Assembly (NCBI RefSeq): GCF_017599305.1
Contig: NZ_JAGFWR010000006.1
Coordinates: 1 to 64,000 of the forward strand
Origin: Micromonospora antibiotica
GTDB lineage: Bacteria; Actinomycetota; Actinomycetes; Mycobacteriales; Micromonosporaceae
Length of the DNA stretch: 64,000 nucleotides
Direction of reading: 5' to 3'
The position numbers were made by a program, and so were the translations under genes. Of this stretch, positions 1 to 7,758 are shown piece by piece. Positions within the stretch are counted from its first letter, which is position 1, and each line of letters opens with the position of its first letter. The notes under the pieces were generated by a model. That model had not been told where the DNA came from, made no database searches, and saw only the letters and a list, made by a program, of their open reading frames with translations.

Positions 1-217
1 CCGGGCTCTGTCGACGGTGGATGTGGCCACGGGTGAGCCGGCGACGGCGATCAACCAGCGTAGCGATGTGTGTGCGGTGCCGGCGGCTGCGGTGGTGGCG
101 GAGGCGATGGTGGCGTTGGTCCTCGCGGAGGCTGCTGTGGAGAAGTTCGGTGGTGACTCGGTGGCCGAGATCCGCCGCAACCTGACCGGTTACCTCGACA
201 GCCTGATCATCCGGTGA
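1..217 (+). CDS. aroC: Chorismate synthase, C-terminal fragment
   Basis: Frame open at the left edge (first full codon at base 2), ending at TGA 215-217. The 71 visible residues match the C-terminus of chorismate synthase, the last shikimate-pathway enzyme (EPSP to chorismate): [18 protein letters not shown], then [20 protein letters not shown] and [14 protein letters not shown] are the family's end-of-protein signature. It is a cytoplasmic FMNH2-dependent enzyme. The gene is cut only by the window edge. It is a housekeeping neighbour and has no visible link to the secretion cluster that begins downstream. Confidence 0.93.
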   Translation, partial: RALSTVDVATGEPATAINQRSDVCAVPAAAVVAEAMVALVLAEAAVEKFGGDSVAEIRRNLTGYLDSLIIR

Positions 218-398
218 GCGCCGGCTGCCAGGAAGGGCTGGCACGGGTGAGCGCGAGGAGTGCGGCACAGCGCAGCCCCGCAGCCGCGAACGGAGGGCTC
301 CACCGGGGAACCCGGGCCGGGGCGCTGCGGTGACGTCCGCCGCGTGCCCCGGCATTGCCGCCTCCCGGCGCTACCGGCAAACTCCTCCCTGATCCGAC

Positions 399-425
399 TG
401 AACTTTCGACTTGCTCGGTGCGTTG
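399..425 (+). promoter_or_regulatory. ECF-type promoter of the lectin/transglycosylase-like gene
   Basis: TGAACT at 399-404, exactly 16 bases, then CGTTG at 421-425. The same two boxes with the same spacing occur at 11440-11466, 12525-12551, 52779-52805 and 54349-54375. The form (AAC-containing -35, CGTT-type -10) is typical of ECF sigma promoters. Transcription would begin near 432, leaving a 5' UTR of about 30 bases with a GAGGAG ribosome site at 449-454. The rest of the 244-base gap after aroC holds nothing else that I recognise. Confidence 0.72.
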
Positions 426-461
426 AGAGGTCGAAGCCACAGCCTGTCGAGGAGCGCACCG

Positions 462-2207
462 GTGCCACTGACCTTCACGCCCCACCGCGAGCGGCTGGAA
501 CGATTCGTCGGTGGGGTGCGGCAGCGGTTGTCACCGCTGCCCGACGTCGTACGGCGACGGCTGTCGCGCCTGCCCGGCCCGCCGATCGTCGCGCGGATCA
601 TCGCCGGTCTGGTGGCCCTCGCGCTCGCTGTGCTGGCCGGTTTCGCCGCCACCACCGGGTTCGGCACGGCCACCGCCGACACCGTGGAGGGCAAGCCGGT
701 CCCCGCCGACCAGGCACCGCTGATCGCCCAGGCCGCGCTCTCGTGTCCGACGCTCACCGCGCCCCGCCTGGCCGGGCAGCTCATGGCCGCCTCGGGTTTC
801 GTGGCCGACGCGCGCACCGACAACGGTGGTTCCGGGGTGGCCGGGTTGACCGACGAGCTGTGGCAGCGGTGGCTGCCCTGGCCCGACGCGCCCCGCCTGG
901 ACGTCGCGGCGAACATCGTCGCGCTGGCCCACCACATGTGCGACCTCGTCGGGCAGGTCGCCCGGGGCGACGTCGACGGCGACACGTGGGAGCTGGCACT
1001 CGCGGCGCACCGCTCCGGGATGCCCGCGGTCCAGGCCGACCGGGGTATCCCCGAGGTGGCGGCCGGGTACGTGCGGACCGTCGTCGGCTACGCCGAGTGG
1101 TACTCCCGGCAGCCCGACTTCGACCGGGACGCGACGGGCGGGCCACCGACACCTGTCCCACCCGCGCCGACCGCCGGCAGCGCGCCGCGCCCCATCCCCG
1201 ACGAGTACCTGTCGGCGGTCCTCGCCGCCGGCCGCGCCTGCCCGGCGGTGACCCCGGCCAAGATCGCCGGACAGCTCATGGCGGCGTCGGGGTTCAACCC
1301 GAACCTGCTCGGTGCGAACGGCGCGCAGGGCATCGCCCAGTTCCTCCCCACGGTCTGGAGCCGCTACGCGACGGCGGGTCAGTCGCCGTGGGAAGCCGCC
1401 ACGGCGATCGCCACGCTCGGCCGGACCATGTGTGCCCTCACCACCGACCTGGGGGGACTCACCGCCGACCCGTACCCGCTCGCGTTGGCTGCCTTCCAGT
1501 GGGGTCCGGGGGTGCAGGCCGGTGGCGCCCCGGACCTGAGCATGGTGGACGAGAACGCCAGCCGGGTCCTGGCCTATGCCGCCTTCTACGCCCAGGATCC
1601 CCGGCTCGGCGGCCGGCCGTCGACGCGGCCTCCGCTGCCGGCCGGCACCCGGGGCCCGGTGCTGGCCCTGCCGCCCACGCCCGCCGGTGCGGGCCCCGGT
1701 CCCGGTCCCGGCGCCGGCACGACCAGGCCCGGTGCCAACCCGACCAAGCCCGCCCCGGCGGCCGCCGCCCCGTCCACGCAGGCAGCGGCCCGTCCCACCA
1801 CCCCGGCGCCAGCGCCGGCGGCGTCCACCGGCTACCGCATCCGCGGGTACGGCAGCACCTGTGTGTACGCCCCCTCCACCGTCGACGGTCAGCAGTTGGT
1901 GATCTGGGACTGCAACAGCTCGGCCCGACAGAAGTGGACCTTCGGCGGTGACGGCACGATCCGGATGGGTTCGCTCTGCATGGATCTGGCGAACGCCTCC
2001 AGCGCCGACGGCACCCGCATCCAGTTGGCGACGTGCAACGGCGGCTGGGCCCAGAAGTTCTGGATCAACGGCTCCGGCGACATGGTCAACTCGGCGATCG
2101 GCAGGTGCGTCGACGTCCGGGACTGGTCCACCGCCAACGGCACCGGCCTGCAGCTGTGGACGTGCAACGGCGAGGCCAACCAGAAGTGGACGAAGGTGAA
2201 GGCCTAG
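462..2207 (+). CDS. Membrane-anchored twin transglycosylase-like, ricin-lectin protein
   Basis: 581 residues from GTG 462, chosen because GAGGAG lies 7 bases upstream; an upstream TTG (411) lies between the promoter boxes. A transmembrane or signal-anchor helix is at about 45-66. Two homologous modules follow (about 85-220 and 247-380), resembling the SLT lysozyme-like fold; both contain QLMAASGF, and the second continues as GANGAQGIAQFLPTVW. In active SLT enzymes the residue before SGF is the catalytic Glu; here it is Ala in both, so hydrolysis is doubtful. A Pro/Ala linker (about 386-458) leads to a ricin B-type beta-trefoil (459-581) with QKW, QKF, QKW repeats and paired cysteines, implying glycan binding outside the cell. 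The ECF-type promoter ties it to the secretion cluster. It may remodel or bind cell wall near the secretion site (inference). Confidence 0.82.
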   Translation: MPLTFTPHRERLERFVGGVRQRLSPLPDVVRRRLSRLPGPPIVARIIAGLVALALAVLAGFAATTGFGTATADTVEGKPVPADQAPLIAQAALSCPTLTAPRLAGQLMAASGFVADARTDNGGSGVAGLTDELWQRWLPWPDAPRLDVAANIVALAHHMCDLVGQVARGDVDGDTWELALAAHRSGMPAVQADRGIPEVAAGYVRTVVGYAEWYSRQPDFDRDATGGPPTPVPPAPTAGSAPRPIPDEYLSAVLAAGRACPAVTPAKIAGQLMAASGFNPNLLGANGAQGIAQFLPTVWSRYATAGQSPWEAATAIATLGRTMCALTTDLGGLTADPYPLALAAFQWGPGVQAGGAPDLSMVDENASRVLAYAAFYAQDPRLGGRPSTRPPLPAGTRGPVLALPPTPAGAGPGPGPGAGTTRPGANPTKPAPAAAAPSTQAAARPTTPAPAPAASTGYRIRGYGSTCVYAPSTVDGQQLVIWDCNSSARQKWTFGGDGTIRMGSLCMDLANASSADGTRIQLATCNGGWAQKFWINGSGDMVNSAIGRCVDVRDWSTANGTGLQLWTCNGEANQKWTKVKA

Positions 2208-2357
2208 CCGGCGAGGACCGACGGGACGGCCGGACCGACGGGACGACGGGAGCACGGGACGGCCGGACAGCCGGAGCATGGGACAGCCGGACCGACCGGA
2301 CAGCCGGAAGCACGGGACGGCCCGGCCGGACCGGTAGGGGCGGCGGGACGGGGCTGG
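2208..2357. repeat. Imperfect tandem repeats between convergent genes
   Basis: The 150 bases between two convergent stop codons are made of degenerate repeats of units such as GACGGCCGGACCGACGG and ACAGCCGGA, rich in GC-paired inverted segments (CCGGCCGG types). No open gene with a credible start is seen. It may act as a bidirectional terminator through GC-rich hairpins, but there is no clear T-tract. Confidence 0.45.
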
Positions 2358-3377
2358 TCAGCGGGGGCCGGTGGGGCGGCCGATCCGGGCCGACACGACC
2401 GCCGTCCCGTCGGCCTGCGCGACCGCGAAGAACGCCAGGGTGTCGACGGCGACCGCGATCTCACCGGTGACCTCCTGCGGCCCGGTCGTCGCCGTCCACT
2501 GTGCCACCTGGTAGGTCCGGGTGTCGGCGGCGACCGCGTAGAGCCGGTACTCGACGCCCGCCGTCAGGCCGATCACTGTGGCCCGTACGTCGGCGACCGG
2601 CCCGGGTCGGTCGGTACGGGCCGAGACGGTCACGGAGAGCCGTGCCGAGGCACCCACTCCCTCCACCGTCACTCCCGCGTTGACCGGGTTGACGGTGGAC
2701 CGTCCGGCGACGGGTGCACCGCTCTGCTGCCGCTGCCCGAGCGTCACCCCCAGGGACACCGCCGCGACCATGGCGAGCGTGCCGGCGACGAGCCACCGCC
2801 GTCGCCCTCGCCGGACCCGGTCAGGCTCACGGCCGGCCGGACCACGGCCGGCCGCGTCCCGGCTGCGCGGTCGATCGGTCGGGCCCGGCCGCGACGGCGC
2901 GGGAGCCGGACGTGACGACTCGGGCCGGCCGGGCGCGACATCGGCACCGGTGGCCGTGGCCGCGCCGTCCGCCCCGACGGCCGCCGGACCGGTGGACACC
3001 GTCGCGGGGTCGGAACCGGACCCCGCGCGCGGGGGCCGGGTCGGGGTGGACCCAGGGTGCCCGGTCGGGGGCGGGTCGGGGGCGGAACCGGGCCGCTCGA
3101 CCGGGACCGGGCTGGGGGCGGGCGGGCCGCCCGGCGTCGCAGCGGTGTCGGCGGTGAGCAGGCCGGCGACCTCACCGGTGGTCAGCCCGGAGAAGGCACC
3201 CACCAGCGGGCCCAGCCGGTCACACTCGTCCAGGCAGATCACGCAGGTGCCGAGGTGGCGTTCGAACTCCCACTCGTCCTGCGGGTCGAGGTCCCCCCAC
3301 AGGTAGGGAGCGCACTGCTCCAGTGGGGCGTGGGCCACCGGACCGGGGGCGTCGCTGTCGCTTCGGAGGTCGGTCAT
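2358..3377 (-). CDS. Zinc-finger anti-sigma factor with membrane helix
   Basis: 339 residues; ATG at 3377 is preceded in frame by a stop, so the start is limited. The N-terminus has a zf-HC2-type anti-sigma zinc site (C22, H41-x3-C45-x2-C48 in HLGTCVICLDEC). A long Pro/Gly-rich cytoplasmic linker (about 60-185) follows, then one transmembrane helix (about 190-212, WLVAGTLAMVAAVSLGVTLG), then an extracytoplasmic domain of about 125 residues that is predicted beta-rich and resembles the external domain of RskA-type anti-sigma factors. It would hold the adjacent sigma factor at the membrane until an outside signal releases it. It lies 81 bases after the sigma stop. The linker is unusually long for the family. 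Confidence 0.82.
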   Translation of the reverse strand: MTDLRSDSDAPGPVAHAPLEQCAPYLWGDLDPQDEWEFERHLGTCVICLDECDRLGPLVGAFSGLTTGEVAGLLTADTAATPGGPPAPSPVPVERPGSAPDPPPTGHPGSTPTRPPRAGSGSDPATVSTGPAAVGADGAATATGADVAPGRPESSRPAPAPSRPGPTDRPRSRDAAGRGPAGREPDRVRRGRRRWLVAGTLAMVAAVSLGVTLGQRQQSGAPVAGRSTVNPVNAGVTVEGVGASARLSVTVSARTDRPGPVADVRATVIGLTAGVEYRLYAVAADTRTYQVAQWTATTGPQEVTGEIAVAVDTLAFFAVAQADGTAVVSARIGRPTGPR

Positions 3378-3458
3378 GGCCTGTCAGCTCTGCTCGGGGA
3401 GGCAGCGCCTCGCGGCCCGCCGCCGCAATCGTATGCCATCACGGCCGTGGTGGACGTC

Positions 3459-4079
3459 TCACGCACCGTCAACCTCCCCGATCACGGCGCGTAGCGCGCG
3501 CAGGGCGTAGTGTGCCCGGGATTTGACCGTCCCCTCGGCGATGCCGAACGCCGCCGCGATCTCGGCGGTGGACAGTCCCCGGAAATAGACGGCCTCCACC
3601 ACCCGGCGGTGCTCGGTGCTGATCTTGGGCAGGGCGTCCCGGATGGTCTGCGCGGTCACCACCCGTTCGGCCACGTCGGCGGTCGCCGGCATCCGGTTGA
3701 GATCCAACGTGCCGACCTCGGTCGGGCGGGCCTGCCGGGCCCGCGCCACGTCGATGGCGACCCGGCGGGCCACGGTGAACAGCCACCGCCGTTGGGTCTC
3801 CAGGTCGTCGGCGAGACTGTCGATGCTGCGCCAGGCCCGCATCATCGTCTCCTGGAGCAGGTCCTCGGCGAGTTGCCGCTCGCCGACGGCCAGCCTGAGC
3901 AGGAACCGGAACAGCGGCTCGGCATGCGCGGCGTGCAGCGCCTGCAACCGTTCGTCGGGCGTCAGGTCGGTGGCGGGTGGTGGGACCCCGGCTGCGGTCG
4001 CCGCGTCCGCGTCGGCCGCCACCCCGATGCCGGCCCCACCCGGCGCGTCCGCGTCCGGCACGCGAGAAAGACCTGCCAA
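3459..4079 (-). CDS. ECF RNA polymerase sigma factor
   Basis: Start taken at TTG 4079 because GGGGAGG lies 6 bases upstream and the resulting 206 residues fit the ECF size; an in-frame GTG at 4274 would add 65 residues of low-complexity, arginine-rich sequence. Region 2 spans LFRFLLRLAVGERQLAEDLLQ through TMMRAWRSI and WLFTVARRVAIDVARA; region 4 has the helix-turn-helix LSTAEIAAAFGIAEGTVKSR. It follows the EccA-like ATPase gene on the same strand and precedes its anti-sigma. It is the obvious candidate to read the TGAAC-N16-CGTTG promoters in this window. No copy of that motif is found before the sigma gene itself, so simple autoregulation is not visible. Confidence 0.9.
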   Translation of the reverse strand: MAGLSRVPDADAPGGAGIGVAADADAATAAGVPPPATDLTPDERLQALHAAHAEPLFRFLLRLAVGERQLAEDLLQETMMRAWRSIDSLADDLETQRRWLFTVARRVAIDVARARQARPTEVGTLDLNRMPATADVAERVVTAQTIRDALPKISTEHRRVVEAVYFRGLSTAEIAAAFGIAEGTVKSRAHYALRALRAVIGEVDGA

Positions 4080-4283
4080 CCGGTGCCTCCCCAGCACGCT
4101 CACCGTCGGCGTGACCGGCTGCGCAAGCGCTCTCGCACCTCCGGTCCCACGTCGATCCAGGAGAGCATACGGGGCGCCCCCGGGCATGCCGTCGCTGATG
4201 TCACCCGGTCTGCGGCGACGCCGCCGGGCCCGGCCCGGACGGTCCACCTGCCGGGCGGTCAGCACGCCCACCACCCGGTCCGG

Positions 4284-7200
4284 CTAGGCATGTGCCACCA
4301 CCGGCGTGACGTCCTCCGCCAACAGGGTCCGCAGATCCGCGACGGTCGGCCCGGTCAGGCCGCGCAACCGACCGGCCTGCCGGGTCACCGCCTCGTCGAG
4401 GACCTGGCGGGCGTACCGGCCGTTGCCGAGGGCCCGGCCGGGCGGGGCCTGCTCGAAGTGCTGACGCAGGGCGGCCAGCGTCTCCCCCGGACAGTCGTAC
4501 CCGCCGGAACGGGCCAGCCCCTCGAAGATGGCCACCAACTCGTCGGCGGTGTACGGGGCGAAGTGGACCCGGCGGGAGAACCGGGAGGCCAGGCCGGCGT
4601 TCGCGGCGAGGAACTGCTCGATCTCCGCTTCGTAACCGGCGACGATCACCACCACCTCGTCACGATGGTCCTCCATCAGCTTGACCAGGGTGTCGATCGC
4701 CTCCCGACCGAAGTCGTTACGGGCGTCGGGCGGTGCGAGCGTGTACGCCTCGTCGATGAACAGCACGCCACCGCGGGCCCGTTCGAACGCCTCCCGGGTG
4801 CGCTGCGCCGTGTGCCCGACGTACTCACCGACCAGGTCGGCGCGGGCCACCTCGACCAGCTGGCCGCCACGCAGCACCCCCAGCGCGGTCAACAGTTGCC
4901 CGTAGAGGCGGGCCACCGTCGTCTTGCCGGTGCCGGGCGGCCCCGAGAAGACCAGGTGCCGGGAGACCGAGGGCGCCGGCAGGCCGGCCCGCACCCGGGT
5001 CCGGGCGGCGGCCAGCAGGTCGGTCAGGTCGGCGACCTCCTGTTTCACCGCATCCAGCCCGATCATGGCGTGCAGCCGGGCCAGCAGCGTGTCCACTGCG
5101 CCGGCCGGTGGTTCGTCGTCCGCCGGGCCCGCCGTCTCGTCGAGGTCCTGCGGCAGTAACTGGGCCAGCTCCACCCCCGAGGCGGCACCGCTGTCGGACA
5201 GCCGGAACGCCTGCCGGCTGACCATCTCCTCGAAGGTCTGCCGGGCCACCCGGGCGTTGCCGAACGACCCGGTACGCGGCATCGACTCGAACCACGACTC
5301 CAGGGCGATCCGGGTGTCGTACTCCAGGGCGTAGTGGTGACTGCTGCACAGCCGTTCGACGATCTGCACCAACTCCGGGGAGGTGTAACTCTCGAACTCG
5401 ACGGTCTTGGAGAACCTGGAGGCCAGCCCCGGATTCGCCGCCAGGAACGTGCGCATCTGCGCCGAGTAGCCGGCGACGATCACCACCACCTCGTCGCGAT
5501 GGTCCTCCATCAGCTTGACCAGGGTGTCGATCGCCTCCCGACCGAAGTCGTGCCCCGATCCGCCACCGTCGACCGGGGCCAGGGTGTACGCCTCGTCGAT
5601 GAACAGCACCCCGCCGATCGCCTCGGTGAACCGTTCGGTGGTCTTCACCGCCGTACCGCCGATGTGTTCGGCGACCAGGTCGGCGCGGGCCACCTCGACC
5701 AGTTGCCCGCCGGGCAACACACCGAGGGCGGCCAGGATGCGGCCGTAGAGCCGGGCCACGGTGGTCTTCCCGGTGCCCGGCGCACCCGCGAAGATCATGT
5801 GCCGGGACATGGGTGGGGCGGGCAGCCCGGCGGCGGCCCGCCGCCGGCCGATCCGGTGCAGCCCGACCAGGGTCGCCACCTCCCGCTTCACCCCGGCCAG
5901 GCCGACCAGCGCGTCCAGTTCGGCCAGCAACGGCGCGGCCGGGTCGTCGGCGGGCGCACCGGCGGGCGGTGCCACCGACACCACCGGGGCGGGGTCGGCG
6001 ACCCGCACCGGGCCGGTCGGATCGGGGCGTGCCGCGGGTGGCGACGACGGGCACACCGGCGTCGCCCCGGTCCCGTCCGCCGCCGGGCCCGGCGGCGTCT
6101 GCCCACCGTCGGTACCGACGAGTTCGACCGCAGCGGCGTCGACCGTGGTACGCAGCCGACCGCCCCCGTTGCCCCGCAGCTCTGTCTCGACCAGCCGCAC
6201 CGGCCGACGCGTCTGCACCAGCACCCCCGGGCCGGTGTTACCGAACACCTCGCACCCGGTCACCTCGCCCTGCGACTCCCCGCCCAACCACACCCCCGGC
6301 CCGTCGCTACCCCGCACCCGGCTACGCCGCAGCTGCACCGTCGCCCCGCGCTGTGCGGTCAGCCCGGCGCCCCGGCTGCCGAGCACGTCCACGCCGGTGG
6401 CCCGCAGCCGCCCGCCCGACACGACGAGACCGGTGGCGCAGTCGCGCAGGGTCATGCCCTCCACGGTCAGCTCCCCGTCGGTCACCGACACACCGGCCGA
6501 CCCGGCGTCGGTCACCGCTCCCCCGCGCGCCCGCAGCCGGGCCGACTCCGCCACCCGCAGCCCCTCCTGCGTCGGCGCGGTGACGGTCAGGTCGTCGACC
6601 TCGGGCCGGGAGGTGCCCCGGGCCAGCAGCCCGGACCGGGCCCGGACGATCGTCACCTCCCGGGCGCTGCCGGTCGCCGCGTCGGCGAAGAGCAGGCCGA
6701 CCCCGTCGGTGGCGGTCAGCGTGCCGCCCTCGATCCGGGGCGCCGCCGTACCGCTGACCACCACCGCCGCCCCGGTCTCCACCTCGACCCGTAACCCCAG
6801 GTAGCTGCCGGTGGCGGCGGCCTGGACACTCAGCCCGTGCCCGCTGCCGGCCCCGACGACGCAGTCGCGCAACGTCGGGTCGGCCGTCCCGTCGACCAGC
6901 ACCGCCGGGCCGGTCGCCGTGCGGATCTCGCAGCCGGTCAGCTCGGGGCTGCCCCCGGTCACCAGCACCGGGGTGCCACCGGTGTCCACGATCCGGGTGT
7001 CGACCAGCCGGATCGTGCCGTCCTCGACCACCACGCCGGGGCCGTCGACGGCGGAGATCACACACTGCTCCACCAGCCCCCGGCCGCCGCCGGTGCACAA
7101 CAGCCCGCTGCCGCGTACGTCGGTGATCGTGCAGCCGCGCAGCACCGGGTCGCCGCCGGTGACGGCCACCGCCACGGTGCCGATCCCGGCGACCGTGGTG

Positions 7201-7649
7201 CGGACGACCTCACCGGTGCCGGCGCGTTCGAACAGCAGACCCGCCCCGGCGGGGTTGCCCACCCGGCAGTCCCGCATGGTCAGCTCCCCCCGGGGCACGT
7301 GCACCGCGACGACACCACCGGCCCGTACGCCACACCGGGTGAGGTCCAACCGACCGCCGCCGACCTGAACGGCCGGCATGTGCCCGCCGCCACCGAGCAG
7401 CTCGATCCCGTGCAGCGTCACCTCTCCCGCGCCGACGTGCAACGCCACCCCGTCGCCCCCGTCGATGGTGACCGTGCCCGGCCCCTCCTCGGCGATCAGC
7501 GTGACGTCGCCGCCGAGCTGGAGCTGTTCCCGGTACACCCCCGGCTGCACGACGACGGTGGCGCCGAACGGGGCGACGGCCAACGCGCCGGCGATCGTCG
7601 GCGGGCACCCCGGTTCCGTCTGGGAGACCGCCATCACGGTGCTGTTCAC
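4284..7649 (-). CDS. Beta-helix / double AAA+ ATPase, EccA-like
   Basis: 1121 residues from GTG 7649, with GAGAGGG 8 bases upstream. Residues about 15-500 are a right-handed parallel beta-helix: short repeats of the kind GVALHVGAGEVTLHGIEL, with many GG turns, as in pectate-lyase-like and carbohydrate-binding folds. Two CbxX/CfqX (SpoVK-type) AAA+ modules follow. Module 1 has Walker A GAPGTGKTT near 621 and Walker B VLFIDEAY near 681; module 2 has GPPGTGKTT near 903 and VLFIDEAY near 963. The AAA family is that of EccA, the cytosolic ATPase of mycobacterial ESX systems. There is no TPR N-terminus as in EccA; the beta-helix takes its place. It probably disassembles or guides secreted substrates such as the PPE-like proteins or the giant protein (inference). 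Confidence 0.85.
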   Translation of the reverse strand: MNSTVMAVSQTEPGCPPTIAGALAVAPFGATVVVQPGVYREQLQLGGDVTLIAEEGPGTVTIDGGDGVALHVGAGEVTLHGIELLGGGGHMPAVQVGGGRLDLTRCGVRAGGVVAVHVPRGELTMRDCRVGNPAGAGLLFERAGTGEVVRTTVAGIGTVAVAVTGGDPVLRGCTITDVRGSGLLCTGGGRGLVEQCVISAVDGPGVVVEDGTIRLVDTRIVDTGGTPVLVTGGSPELTGCEIRTATGPAVLVDGTADPTLRDCVVGAGSGHGLSVQAAATGSYLGLRVEVETGAAVVVSGTAAPRIEGGTLTATDGVGLLFADAATGSAREVTIVRARSGLLARGTSRPEVDDLTVTAPTQEGLRVAESARLRARGGAVTDAGSAGVSVTDGELTVEGMTLRDCATGLVVSGGRLRATGVDVLGSRGAGLTAQRGATVQLRRSRVRGSDGPGVWLGGESQGEVTGCEVFGNTGPGVLVQTRRPVRLVETELRGNGGGRLRTTVDAAAVELVGTDGGQTPPGPAADGTGATPVCPSSPPAARPDPTGPVRVADPAPVVSVAPPAGAPADDPAAPLLAELDALVGLAGVKREVATLVGLHRIGRRRAAAGLPAPPMSRHMIFAGAPGTGKTTVARLYGRILAALGVLPGGQLVEVARADLVAEHIGGTAVKTTERFTEAIGGVLFIDEAYTLAPVDGGGSGHDFGREAIDTLVKLMEDHRDEVVVIVAGYSAQMRTFLAANPGLASRFSKTVEFESYTSPELVQIVERLCSSHHYALEYDTRIALESWFESMPRTGSFGNARVARQTFEEMVSRQAFRLSDSGAASGVELAQLLPQDLDETAGPADDEPPAGAVDTLLARLHAMIGLDAVKQEVADLTDLLAAARTRVRAGLPAPSVSRHLVFSGPPGTGKTTVARLYGQLLTALGVLRGGQLVEVARADLVGEYVGHTAQRTREAFERARGGVLFIDEAYTLAPPDARNDFGREAIDTLVKLMEDHRDEVVVIVAGYEAEIEQFLAANAGLASRFSRRVHFAPYTADELVAIFEGLARSGGYDCPGETLAALRQHFEQAPPGRALGNGRYARQVLDEAVTRQAGRLRGLTGPTVADLRTLLAEDVTPVVAHA

Positions 7650-7758
7650 CCCTCACCACCCTCTCGTCTGGTTGATCCCCCGCCCACCGCAAACCGCGCG
7701 CCGCCGCCCGGCCGACGGTGGGCGGGTTTCGTCGTACCGGCCCGCCCCGCCACCGGCA

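Noticed and set aside
4080..4274. 65-residue N-terminal extension of the sigma factor
   Set aside because: It is Arg/Pro low-complexity sequence, and a TTG with a strong GGGGAGG site gives a normal-sized ECF sigma factor.
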